Virus record (IMG/VR): IMGVR_UViG_3300020459_000086 | Coordinates: 1-20,855 of that record | Length of the DNA stretch: 20,855 nucleotides | Source: a virus | Strand: one strand, 5' to 3' | In this document: positions 12,377 to 20,122 of the stretch, piece after piece | Numbering within the stretch: position 1 is the first letter of the stretch | Layout of the letters: the number at the start of each line of letters is the position of its first letter | Notes under the pieces: generated by a model | Database searches by the model: none | What the model was told of the DNA's origin: nothing | What the model saw: the letters and a program-made list of their open reading frames with translations, nothing else | Made by a program: the position numbers and the translations under genes

Positions 12377-14577
12377 TGGCGGGTACACCAACTAAAACGT
12401 TAAGGTTTGAGTTTTTAGCCGATACTAAAAAGTTTTTAGGTAACGTAGGTAAAGTAGGTAAAAAGTTTAAAGACGTTGGCGATAGTATGAAAAGCGCCGG
12501 CGATAATATTAATAAAGTTTTTGCGGGTATAGGCGTTGCTGCGGGCGCGGTAGCTGGAAAATCCTTATCGGCTTTTAGAGATTTTGAAACCGGTATGAAC
12601 GAGGTATTTACCCTTATGCCGGGTACAAGCCAAGCTGCTTTTGATAGTATGAACAAAGATGTTTTGGCTTTATCTAAACAAATAGGTAAGTTGCCCGAAG
12701 ATGTAATACCAGCTTTATACGACAGTTTGTCCGCCGGCATACCGCCCGATAATGTTTTTGACTTTTTAGAAACCGCTAATAAATTAGCCGTAGGCGGGGC
12801 TACCGACTTAGGTATAGCGGTAGACGGATTAACTACAGTTGTAAACGCTTTTGGAGCCGATACGATTAGCGTAGGCCAAGCAAGTGATATGATTTTTACC
12901 GCCGTAAAGGGTGGTAAAACTACCGTAGAACAATTATCTAAAGCTATGTTTAACGTTGCCCCGATTGCTGCGTCTATGGGTATAGAATTCGGTAACGTTA
13001 CGGCTGCGGTAGCAACCCTTACCGCGTCGGGTACGCCTACTAGCGTAGCTATGACGCAAATACGTGCTGCTTTATCCGAACTAGCGAAACCAACTTCTAA
13101 AGTATCAAAACTATTTTCATCTTTAACCGGGCAAAGCTTTGAAGAATTTATTGAAAGCGGGGGAGATCTCAAAGAGGGTTTTGATATTATTAAAAAGGGT
13201 GCCGAGCAAAACGGTAAACCTTTAGCGGAATATATTGGCTCCGTTGAAGCTTTAGGAGCAATACAAACCCTTACGGGTAAAGGCGCCGAAAAGTTTGCGA
13301 GCGAAATAGACGCTGCCGCGAATTCGGTTGGGGCTACCGATACGGCTTTTGAACAAGGGTCGCAAGGTATAGGTTTAGTTTTAGAAAAATTACAATCGGC
13401 TTTTAAAGTTTTACAAATAGAGATTGGCCAAAAGTTAGCTCCGATATTAATAGACGCAATAGATAATATACAAAGTAAATTTAACGAAATACTTCCGCGT
13501 ATACAATCTTTTGTTGATAACGTTAAAAGTTTTTTTGCTAGCGACCAAGTTGCGACGACGATCGTCCGAATTAAAGACGGTTTTGCTAAATTACAAGAAA
13601 AAGTAAAACCAGTAGTAGACAAGATTATAGAATTTTTTAGGGCAAACCCTAAAGTTGCGTTTACGGGCTTAGGCGTTGTTATAGGCGGTATATTGTTAGC
13701 TAGCGTAGTATCTTTAGCTACGGCTTTCGCTGCTCTATTTAGTCCCTTTACGCTCGTTTTAGGGCTAATTGCTGGATTATCCGCCGGGTTTAGGTTTGCT
13801 TTTGATAACTTTGAGGGTTTTAGAAATGGGGTAACTAACGGTATAGCTTTTATAAAAGATTTATTTAATAGGTTTATAACTTTTTTTCAAAGCGACGGTT
13901 TTGTAGGTACGTTTAATAAAGGTTTAGATTTTGTTAAATTACAATTTAAACTTTTAGAAACGGTTTTTGACGGCGTAGTTAAATTTATAAAAGCTTTATT
14001 TAGTGGCGATGTAAAAGGCGCGGTAAACGGACTTAAACTTATTTTTAAAGGATTATTAGGATTTTTTAAAAATAATTTTAAATTATTTCAAGTATTAAAA
14101 GAAGTATTTTTAGGGGCTTTAACTAAAGCAAAAGAATTTTTAACGCCAAAGCTCAAAGAGTTTGGTAAAGGTTTTATAGAAACAATAACTACGGTTTTAA
14201 AAACTAGCGGGGGCGTAGTTTTAGAGGGCGTTAAGTTTGTATTTAATAAAGTTATAAACAAAATAAATGGATTTATAAACGACTTAAATAATGGTTTAGC
14301 TTTTAGTTTTTTTGGTATAGATATAAACCCGCCCGATATACCTAATATACCACAATTGGCCAAAGGCGGTATAGTAACGCAACCTACTTTAGCTATGATT
14401 GGCGAAAGTGGACCCGAAGCCGTACTGCCGTTACCCTCGGGAGTTGGCGGGGGTATAGGCCAACCTAATATAAATATTGTTGTAAATGCTGGATTAGGAA
14501 CAAACGGCGATGAAGTAGGCCGTATAATCGTAGAGCAAATAGAAAAATATAATAGACGTAATATAAGGTTTGCATAA
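12376..14577 (+). CDS. Tape measure protein (TP901 type)
   Basis: 733 residues. The N-terminus (FEFLADTKKFLGNVGKVGKKFKDVGDSMKSAG) and the region from FRDFETGMNEVFTLMPG through IPALYDSLSAGIPPDNVFDFLETANKLAVGG to TPTSVAMTQIRAALSELAKP match the TP901 core domain of phage tape measures. Residues about 426-476 are strongly hydrophobic (two or three membrane-type helices with GLGVVIGGILLASVVSLATA). The C-terminus has the common LAKGGIVTQP...GESGPEAVLPL motif at about 659-687. It sets tail length and is ejected at infection; the family rule of about 1.5 angstrom per residue would give a tail near 110 nm. A palindrome is at 13557-13566. Confidence 0.93.
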   Translation: MAGTPTKTLRFEFLADTKKFLGNVGKVGKKFKDVGDSMKSAGDNINKVFAGIGVAAGAVAGKSLSAFRDFETGMNEVFTLMPGTSQAAFDSMNKDVLALSKQIGKLPEDVIPALYDSLSAGIPPDNVFDFLETANKLAVGGATDLGIAVDGLTTVVNAFGADTISVGQASDMIFTAVKGGKTTVEQLSKAMFNVAPIAASMGIEFGNVTAAVATLTASGTPTSVAMTQIRAALSELAKPTSKVSKLFSSLTGQSFEEFIESGGDLKEGFDIIKKGAEQNGKPLAEYIGSVEALGAIQTLTGKGAEKFASEIDAAANSVGATDTAFEQGSQGIGLVLEKLQSAFKVLQIEIGQKLAPILIDAIDNIQSKFNEILPRIQSFVDNVKSFFASDQVATTIVRIKDGFAKLQEKVKPVVDKIIEFFRANPKVAFTGLGVVIGGILLASVVSLATAFAALFSPFTLVLGLIAGLSAGFRFAFDNFEGFRNGVTNGIAFIKDLFNRFITFFQSDGFVGTFNKGLDFVKLQFKLLETVFDGVVKFIKALFSGDVKGAVNGLKLIFKGLLGFFKNNFKLFQVLKEVFLGALTKAKEFLTPKLKEFGKGFIETITTVLKTSGGVVLEGVKFVFNKVINKINGFINDLNNGLAFSFFGIDINPPDIPNIPQLAKGGIVTQPTLAMIGESGPEAVLPLPSGVGGGIGQPNINIVVNAGLGTNGDEVGRIIVEQIEKYNRRNIRFA
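13557..13566. repeat. Palindrome GACGATCGTC, copy 5 (coding, other frame)
   Basis: Exact copy in the tape measure gene, read as Thr-Ile-Val like the copy at 9078. Confidence 0.85.
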
Positions 14578-15809
14578 TGGCGCAACCTACGGTAAGGGTA
14601 CGCTTAGGATTTACGCCCGATACGTTTACTTTAGATGATTTAGTAAGGGGCGTTTTAGATACCGGTAAATTAGGCGGGGCTACTACCTTAACCGATGTAA
14701 CAAGCGACGTACAAAATATAGCTATCAATAGAGGGAGATCCAAAGATTTAGATAGCTTTTTTACTGGTAGCGCGTCGGTTAAATTAAATAATAACGCTCG
14801 TAAATATGAAAATACAAATACAAGTAGCCCTTACTATCCCGGTATAGAGCCGTTTATAATTTTACATATAGACGCAACTACGGACGGCGGTAGTAGTTAC
14901 GAAGACTTATTTGTAGGATTTATAGCCGATATAAATTTAAGTTACCCGGATAATATTAACTCGTTTGCAACCTTTACCGGGTTTGACGCTTTTATGAAAA
15001 TAAACAATACGGAACTTATTAACCAAAGCTTTAGTAGTACCGATAGCGGTACCTTAATAGGTAACGTATTAGATAACGCTAGCGTTAAATTTAGTACGGC
15101 AGATAGAGATATAGAAACGGGGGTTTCTACTATGCAAGCTATAAGCGGTTTGTCAACTAATACCCTTAACTTATTACAAACTATAGAGCGTAGCGAAAAC
15201 GGTTTACTTTTTATAAGTAAAAGCGGTAAGTTAACTTTTAAAAATAGACATACAACTTTTCCAAGTACGGCAACAATTACTTTTAGCGACGACGGTAGTG
15301 ATGTACCTTATACAAGTTTGCAATATATAAACGATGATAGCGAAATTTATAATATTATAAACCTTACGCGTACGGGTGGTACTACCCAAACTAAAGAAGA
15401 TAAAGGGAGCCAATTAAAATATTTAATTAGAACTTTAACGCGTACCGGGTTACTAAACGATAACGATAGCGAAGTTTCTAGTGCTGCTTTATTTTTATTA
15501 GGTAAATTTAAAGACGCTTTGTTAAGGTTTGATACTTTAGAAGTAAACCTAGTAGATTTAAGTACCGCCAACCAAGATAAAATACTAGAAAGCGAAGTAG
15601 GAAATATAGTAAGCGTTGAATTAACACCGCCCGGCGGTGGCTCGCCTGCCCAAATATCCAGCTTAGAAATTTTAGATAGTATAGCTTATAGTATTACGCC
15701 CGATACTTTTAAAGTATCTTATAAATTAAGCAACGCCGACCAGCAAGCTTTTTTAAGATTAGATAATACTTTATTTGGCGTACTAGATACCGATAAGTTG
15801 GGTTATTAA
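14577..15809 (+). CDS. Distal/minor tail protein
   Basis: 410 residues, beginning in a TAATG overlap with the tape measure. It opens with FTPDTFTLDDLVRGVLDTGKLGG and contains segments typical of siphophage minor tail proteins after the tape measure: 'dvqni.i.RGRS..Ld.f..g.asv.lnN..r.y.p', 'FVGFIADINLSYPDN', 'T.fDafm.l', 'TLNLLQTIERSENGLLFI'. The final residues, FGVLDTDKLGY, repeat the N-terminal GVLDTGKLG motif. It probably forms part of the tail-tip hub to which fibres attach. No enzymatic motif is visible. It is the last gene before a regulatory gap. Confidence 0.75.
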   Translation: MAQPTVRVRLGFTPDTFTLDDLVRGVLDTGKLGGATTLTDVTSDVQNIAINRGRSKDLDSFFTGSASVKLNNNARKYENTNTSSPYYPGIEPFIILHIDATTDGGSSYEDLFVGFIADINLSYPDNINSFATFTGFDAFMKINNTELINQSFSSTDSGTLIGNVLDNASVKFSTADRDIETGVSTMQAISGLSTNTLNLLQTIERSENGLLFISKSGKLTFKNRHTTFPSTATITFSDDGSDVPYTSLQYINDDSEIYNIINLTRTGGTTQTKEDKGSQLKYLIRTLTRTGLLNDNDSEVSSAALFLLGKFKDALLRFDTLEVNLVDLSTANQDKILESEVGNIVSVELTPPGGGSPAQISSLEILDSIAYSITPDTFKVSYKLSNADQQAFLRLDNTLFGVLDTDKLGY

Positions 15810-15854
15810 TGTCATACTACGTAAAAATAATGACGATCGTCTTACAATTTTAAT
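15806..15854 (+). promoter_or_regulatory. Palindrome-containing regulatory element before the fibre genes
   Basis: ATGTCATACTACGTAAAAA (15809-15827), 4 nt, GACGATCGTC (15832-15841), TACAAT (15843-15848), TTTAAT (15849-15854), directly followed by ATG 15855. The upstream 19-mer matches 18 of 19 bases at 20077-20095. TACAAT placed 6 nt before the ATG would give a leaderless mRNA. There is no Shine-Dalgarno sequence. No consensus -35 box is present, so an activator or phage factor may bind the palindrome. Function is inferred from conservation. Confidence 0.6.
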
Positions 15855-16328
15855 ATGCCTAGTGGATTTAAAGTTTTTAGTACGGGCGAAGTTTTAACCG
15901 CGTCCGATGTAAATAATTATTTAATGGAGCAAACAATAACCGTTTTTGCTAATGCTACCGCGCGTAATAGCGCAATTACTTCACCGGAAAATGGTATGGC
16001 TTGTTTTTTATTAGATAGTAGTACTTTACAATTTTATTTTTCATCGGCTTGGAACGATTTTGTAGGGGCGGGAGATATTACCGGCGTAACGATAACTACT
16101 TCTTCTACTTCGGGATTAAACGGGGGCGCTGCCGCGACTTCCGGTGCTTTTGCGTCTACCTTAGTACAAGCACCCGATAGGGCAACTTCCGGTACGGTAG
16201 CTAGCGCGGATATAATAACTTTTGCCGACGCCGATGATAGTAATAATTTAAAAAAGACAACCGCAGGCGATATAGCAAATTTAGCACCGGCGGGTGTATC
16301 TTTAGGTTTAGTTTTAGCTTTAAGTTAA
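15855..16328 (+). CDS. Fibre-associated tail protein
   Basis: 157 residues. The N-terminus GFKVFSTGEVLTASDVNNYLMEQTITVFANATARN is a frequent start of phage tail-fibre-type proteins ('F..GevLtAaDvN.ylm.Q'), followed by GMACFLLDSSTLQFYFSSAW, a short strand pattern for display of parameters on the fibre, and a Ser/Thr/Ala-rich low-complexity tail ending in AGVSLGLVLALS. It starts directly after a TTTAAT/TACAAT-like box without ribosome site. It is probably part of the adhesion apparatus; the receptor is unknown. Confidence 0.65.
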   Translation: MPSGFKVFSTGEVLTASDVNNYLMEQTITVFANATARNSAITSPENGMACFLLDSSTLQFYFSSAWNDFVGAGDITGVTITTSSTSGLNGGAAATSGAFASTLVQAPDRATSGTVASADIITFADADDSNNLKKTTAGDIANLAPAGVSLGLVLALS

Positions 16329-16343
16329 GGAAAGGAATAAAAA

Positions 16344-16670
16344 ATGGCGGACACTTTACACTCGGTACAAGGGGTACTTGGTACTTCGGCCGGCGATATA
16401 GTAGACGCGGTACCTAGCTCTACAACCGAAACGGTTATAGGTATTTTAGTTTCTAACGTTAGTGGTACTAGCGCCGACGTAACGATAGATTTAAGCGTTA
16501 CTAAAAGCGGTGGCTCATTAAGACATATTTTAAATGACGTATCTTTACCGTTTGGTACAACTATAGAAATTACTACAAAAGTAACTTTAGAAACAGGCGA
16601 TAAGTTGCAGGGGTTATGCTCGGCAGCGTCAAGTGCGGAATATAACGTATCATTTCTTAGACAAACCTAA
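16344..16670 (+). CDS. Small beta-rich virion protein
   Basis: 108 residues with a strong ribosome site (AAGGAAAGGA, 16328-16337). The strand pattern SVQGVLGTSAGDIVDAVPSSTTETVIGILVSNVSG, then TSADVTIDLSV, ILNDVSLPFGTTIEIT, KVTLETGDKLQGLCSA and YNVSFLRQT is that of small beta-sandwich proteins common near tail fibres in environmental phages ('..lytvPa.tt.vv..l.v.N.....v.v.v......l......i..g..l.i.....l..Gd.i.v...'). These may decorate tail or fibre. No motif gives a specific role. Confidence 0.65.
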   Translation: MADTLHSVQGVLGTSAGDIVDAVPSSTTETVIGILVSNVSGTSADVTIDLSVTKSGGSLRHILNDVSLPFGTTIEITTKVTLETGDKLQGLCSAASSAEYNVSFLRQT

Positions 16671-16681
16671 AGGGGTATTTT

Positions 16682-17299
16682 ATGGCCTACTTAGGTACGC
16701 AACCAAACGACGTAAAAGAAAATATAGGATTATATACGCCTAAAAAAATTTTAGAACTTACTAAAGCTGGTAGTTGGGGCGGTAGTTACGAATTAATAGA
16801 AACTCAAACCGTATCTAGCGCTAGCGCGGTAGATTTTACAACTATTAAAGGTAATATTTATAACGTTCATAAATTAGAAATTATTAACGCGCATAATGTA
16901 GACGATAATAAAGCTTATGTAACAACGCTATCAAACGACGGGGGGTCGTCATTTGAAACAAGTAATTACCGTTGGGCTTTTGAATATATGAAATCAAACG
17001 GTACTTTTCAAGAAAAAAATTCAAATAGCGATAGCTCTATTTCTTTAATACATAACGTAGGTAATAGTACGGGCGAAGCCGTTAATGGTTATATTTATTA
17101 CTACAACCTTAACGATAGCGCTAAATTTTCTAATACTACCCACCATTTTACGGCTATAACCCAAGACCCGGATTATATCTCGACTTATGGGGGTGGGCTT
17201 TATATGGTAGCCGAAACTATAAACGCTATAAGGTTATCTATTACTTCAAGTACTTTTGCAAGCGCTACGGTTAATTTATACGGGTATAAAATGTTATGA
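16682..17299 (+). CDS. Receptor-binding-type beta protein, module 1 member A
   Basis: 205 residues. After a linker (GTQPNDVKENIGLYTPKKILELTKAG) comes YELIETQTVSSASAVDFTTIKGNIYNVHKLEI, LSNDGGSSFETSNYRWAFEYM and a C-terminal AETINAIRLS...ATVNLYGYK. This is the pattern of a very common phage family ('yelIstqtvsss.ssv.Ftsi...Y..l.i', 'l.gs...YGik') thought to be beta-sandwich domains at fibre tips. It is homologous to the 216-residue protein at 18347. It ends in ATGA overlap with the next family member. Role in host binding is inferred. Confidence 0.72.
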   Translation: MAYLGTQPNDVKENIGLYTPKKILELTKAGSWGGSYELIETQTVSSASAVDFTTIKGNIYNVHKLEIINAHNVDDNKAYVTTLSNDGGSSFETSNYRWAFEYMKSNGTFQEKNSNSDSSISLIHNVGNSTGEAVNGYIYYYNLNDSAKFSNTTHHFTAITQDPDYISTYGGGLYMVAETINAIRLSITSSTFASATVNLYGYKML

Positions 17300-17826
17300 G
17301 CAATTTAAGATTGATAAACGAAACTACCACGATCTCCGGTGTTAGAACAATGAACGTAACCGATGTATTTACCGACGATTTTTTAATTTATAAAATAGTA
17401 GGAGCAAATATGTTAGGAAACAACTCTACCTCTAGCGGTAATAATTTAAGATTTATAAACGCAAGCGGGTCGGTTATTGCTACCGGTTATAGATACGCGC
17501 AACAAGTTTTAAAAGCGGAAACTTCTTTTAGCGAAAATAAAGGAAACGAAGTAAGATTATTTAATTATTTTAATTCCGTAGATGATACCGGGCAAGCTGC
17601 AAGTAACGCCGGTTGGGTTTTTAACCCTACTAATTCTTCAGCATTTACTTTCGCTATGTGGCAAAGCATAGGTAGGCCTAGTGGTAATTTAAGAAATTAT
17701 AAAGGTATTGGCGTTTACCCAGTATTGGAAAGTATTACGGGTTTTCAAATAGAGTTAAATGAAACCGCAAGCGAATTCGCAGGGGGCGGTAAAGTACAAG
17801 TTTACGGACTACGAGTTGGTAGCTAA
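17296..17826 (+). CDS. Receptor-binding-type beta protein, module 1 member B
   Basis: 176 residues. It begins LRLINETTTISGVRTMNVTDVF and FLIYKIVGANM, then LRFINASGSVIATGYRYAQQVLKAETSF and ends in ITGFQIEL...GKVQVYGLRVGS. The same motif order as the neighbouring proteins is kept (LI, S.V, YKIV, YG at the end), but there is no N-terminal linker. Its closest relative in the window is the 176-residue protein at 18997 (shared pattern GSVI, KAE[TS]S, YNPNDSS-like NPTNSS, ITG.). It is coupled to both neighbours by short overlaps. Confidence 0.7.
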   Translation: MSNLRLINETTTISGVRTMNVTDVFTDDFLIYKIVGANMLGNNSTSSGNNLRFINASGSVIATGYRYAQQVLKAETSFSENKGNEVRLFNYFNSVDDTGQAASNAGWVFNPTNSSAFTFAMWQSIGRPSGNLRNYKGIGVYPVLESITGFQIELNETASEFAGGGKVQVYGLRVGS

Positions 17827-18350
17827 TGGCGGGTAAATTATTAGAGATCAATAGTTCCGTTTTAACCGGCGCCGTATCTAGCGTTAAATTAACCGGCATA
17901 GATACCGATAACGTTTATAAATTAGTAATGACAAATATAACGCCCTCTACAATTAACGCCGATGTAATTTTAAGATTAACGGAAGGCGGTACCGCTAGTA
18001 CCGACACCGATTATGACGAAAGCGCTAAACAACCTAGAAGTGATACAACTTTTTCCGATTTAGCCGATACTAATAGAAGTATTTTTGTTTTATCGGGTAG
18101 TTTAAATAATACCGTAGGTAAAGGTTTTAACGCCGTAGTAAATATTTTTAACGCTAACAATAGCGCCCAATATACATACATAACAATAGAAACTTGTTAT
18201 ATAGCTGAAGACGGCTCTACACTTTTAGGAATACAAGGCGGGGGCGTTTATACCCAAACTACCGCCGTTGACGGAATAGAAATTACTTTAGAGGGACCCG
18301 TTTCCAATATAGCGTCGGGTAGTATAGCTTTATACGAGGTACTAGCGTGA
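17826..18350 (+). CDS. Receptor-binding-type beta protein, module 1 member C
   Basis: 174 residues. Starts MAGKLLEINSSVLTGAVSSVKLTGIDTDNVYKLVMTNI and has a central SDTTFSDLADTNRSIFVLSGSL segment and a C-terminal GGGVYTQTTAVDGIEITLEGP...SIALYEVLA. The relative at 19527 shares MAG.L..I, the FDFLADSNQ/FSDLADTNR segment and the GGAVHTVNQVAKGLQFSL/GGGVYTQTTAVDGIEITL segment. The start overlaps the previous stop by one base. Together with A and B it closes the first three-gene module. Confidence 0.7.
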   Translation: MAGKLLEINSSVLTGAVSSVKLTGIDTDNVYKLVMTNITPSTINADVILRLTEGGTASTDTDYDESAKQPRSDTTFSDLADTNRSIFVLSGSLNNTVGKGFNAVVNIFNANNSAQYTYITIETCYIAEDGSTLLGIQGGGVYTQTTAVDGIEITLEGPVSNIASGSIALYEVLA

Positions 18351-18997
18351 GCGACTACGGTTATATACCCAATCCACCCGAACAAAGTTTTGGTCAAAAT
18401 TTAGGAATATTTACGCCTAAAGATATTTATGACTTAACAAGAGCGGATAAATATACAAACTATGGACAATTAGAATTAATACAAACACAAGAAATATCTA
18501 GTGCGGTTGCGCAAGTAGATTTTACCGCAATACAAGAAGATAAATACAACGTACATTTTGTAACTTGGAACGGAATAGAAGTTGCAAGTAATAATAATTA
18601 TATTGGGGCAAGGTTATCTAATGACGGTGGTAGTTCATACGAAAGTTCAAATTACCAATACGCTTTACAGTATTTAGGAACGGCAGGAATTACGGGGTCA
18701 TTAGCTAATACAAGTGATAGCGCTTTAGAATATTTTAGTTGGGGTGATAGTGGAGATACTAAAAGCGGATTTATTTATTTTTATAATTTAGGTAATCCAG
18801 CAAAAATGTCGCATACAACCCAACTTAGTACAGTAAATATTGAAGCTAGTTATGGAAGTGGTTTTTGTTATTACGGATCTCAAGTTTATACACAAAAAGA
18901 AAAAATTAATGCTATAAGATTTTTAAACTACAATACAAGTGGTAATTTTGAAAACAAAGGTACGTTTAGCTTGTACGGAATTCGAGAGTACGCATAA
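18347..18997 (+). CDS. Receptor-binding-type beta protein, module 2 member A (GTG start)
   Basis: 216 residues from GTG 18347 in a GTGA overlap with the previous stop. The linker (GYIPNPPEQSFGQNLGIFTPKDIYDLTRAD) and the core (LELIQTQEISSAVAQVDFTAI, YNVHFV, RLSNDGGSSYESSNYQYAL, SGFIYFYNLGNPAKMSHTTQ, KEKINAIRF, FSLYGIREYA) align along the whole length with the 205-residue protein at 16682, including the shared FTPK / YTPK linker motif. Base use changes in this gene: more GGA, AGT, GTT, ACA and fewer GTA, AGC, GCG than module 1. Confidence 0.72.
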   Translation: MSDYGYIPNPPEQSFGQNLGIFTPKDIYDLTRADKYTNYGQLELIQTQEISSAVAQVDFTAIQEDKYNVHFVTWNGIEVASNNNYIGARLSNDGGSSYESSNYQYALQYLGTAGITGSLANTSDSALEYFSWGDSGDTKSGFIYFYNLGNPAKMSHTTQLSTVNIEASYGSGFCYYGSQVYTQKEKINAIRFLNYNTSGNFENKGTFSLYGIREYA

Positions 18998-19527
18998 TGG
19001 CGACAAACTTACAGTTAATTAAAACAATATCGGCTTATAGCGTAAATACTTTAAGTATTACAAATTGCTTTTCTTCTACTTATGATGTTTATAAAATTGT
19101 TGGAAGTTTACCTAGATATAATGCAACCGATAATAATGTTATTGATTTTAGAATACAATTTATTGATAGTGCGGGTAGCGTAATTAGTGGAAGTGAATAT
19201 GGAACGGCACGCCACACAATGAAAGCTGAAAGTAGTTATGATGACGATAAACAAGCTAGTTCAACTTATATGTATGGTGCTTTATTAGTTGGTAACTATG
19301 ATAGCGGGGGTATGGTAGGTTATGTTTATAATCCAAATGACAGTTCTTGTTATACGCAAATGGTAAGTGCGGGTGCTGGCGGATATGATACGGGCGGTAA
19401 TAGATTTAGGGGTGCTAGACAAATAGGCGTTCATAAAAACGCGGAACAAATAACAGGCATACATTTTTTAAGTTCAAGTGGAAGTTTAAATTTTGATGTA
19501 CGATTTTCTATATATGGGGTCAAATAA
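18997..19527 (+). CDS. Receptor-binding-type beta protein, module 2 member B
   Basis: 176 residues, the same length as its module 1 partner at 17296. Starts ATNLQLIKTISAYSVNTLSITNCFSSTYDVYKIVG and has FIDSAGSVISGSEYGTARHTMKAESSYDDDK, GYVYNPNDSSCYTQ, EQITGIHFL and FSIYGVK. It begins with TAATG overlap and ends with TAATG overlap. Codon choice is clearly different from module 1 (frequent GTT, GGA, AGT, GAT). Confidence 0.7.
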   Translation: MATNLQLIKTISAYSVNTLSITNCFSSTYDVYKIVGSLPRYNATDNNVIDFRIQFIDSAGSVISGSEYGTARHTMKAESSYDDDKQASSTYMYGALLVGNYDSGGMVGYVYNPNDSSCYTQMVSAGAGGYDTGGNRFRGARQIGVHKNAEQITGIHFLSSSGSLNFDVRFSIYGVK

Positions 19528-20063
19528 TGGCGGGTAGTTTAATTAAAATTGCTAGTGCAAGTACAAGTTCTAACGTATCAACTATTGATATAGGTGGCTC
19601 TAGTTGGGATAATTCTTATAATGTTTATGTTGTTAATGTTTACAATTTAAAACAAAGCGGAACAGATGAAGTAAGATTAAAAACAAGAATTTTAAAAAGT
19701 GATAATTCCGCCGATACAACTTCAAACTACGACTTAGCTTATGAGGGTTTACGTACTGGTGCCGGTTTTGATTTTTTAGCAGATAGTAACCAAGACGCTT
19801 GGAGTAATTCAACTTATTTATTTAAAGGTAATGCAAGCTATGGGGCAAGCGTAACTTTTTACCTTTTCCAATTTAATGACGCTAATGAGCATAATCAAAT
19901 AACTACGGAGGGAGTTGGTTATGGTTATGACGGTACGGAAACTATGGGGACGGTTGGCGGAGCCGTTCATACGGTAAACCAAGTTGCTAAAGGATTACAA
20001 TTTTCACTAACAACCGATAGTATTGCAAGCGTAAATATTGACTTGTTTGGTTTAAAAAAATAA
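19527..20063 (+). CDS. Receptor-binding-type beta protein, module 2 member C
   Basis: 178 residues. Starts MAGSLIKIASASTSSNVSTIDIGG and contains YNVYVVNVYNLKQSG, YDLAYEGLRTGAGFDFLADSNQD, STYLFKGNASYGASVTFYLFQF, MGTVGGAVHTVNQVAKGLQFSL and the final VNIDLFGLKK. It is a relative of the 174-residue protein at 17826. It is the last gene of the fibre block and is followed by a palindrome element. Confidence 0.7.
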   Translation: MAGSLIKIASASTSSNVSTIDIGGSSWDNSYNVYVVNVYNLKQSGTDEVRLKTRILKSDNSADTTSNYDLAYEGLRTGAGFDFLADSNQDAWSNSTYLFKGNASYGASVTFYLFQFNDANEHNQITTEGVGYGYDGTETMGTVGGAVHTVNQVAKGLQFSLTTDSIASVNIDLFGLKK

Positions 20064-20076
20064 AAATAAGAAATAA

Positions 20077-20122
20077 ATGTCATATTACGTAAAAAGTTGA
20101 CGATCGTCGTAAAATTATAATT
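20077..20122 (+). promoter_or_regulatory. Palindrome-containing regulatory element before the post-fibre gene
   Basis: ATGTCATATTACGTAAAAA (20077-20095), 3 nt, GACGATCGTC (20099-20108), TAAAAT (20110-20115), TATAAT (20116-20121), one base, ATG 20123. No Shine-Dalgarno sequence. TTGACG at 20097-20102 resembles a -35 box but is only 13 nt from TATAAT. With TAAAAT as -10 box the transcript would start at the ATG. Very similar to 15809-15854. Confidence 0.62.

Noticed and set aside
12360-13622. 420-codon open frame on the minus strand opposite the tape measure
   Set aside because: It mirrors the codon bias of the tape measure gene, encodes a low-complexity Ser/Ala/Pro/Leu protein with no recognisable domain, has no promoter, and the whole region is otherwise transcribed on the + strand.
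14088-14585. 165-codon minus-strand open frame at the 3' end of the tape measure
   Set aside because: Shadow of the GTA/GGT/AAA-rich + strand coding; no ribosome site and no domain.
20093-20121. Canonical sigma70 promoter using TTGACG as -35 box
   Set aside because: TTGACG at 20097-20102 is only 13 nt from TATAAT at 20116, too short for a normal spacer, and the sister elements do not keep TTG; the palindrome explains the conservation better.
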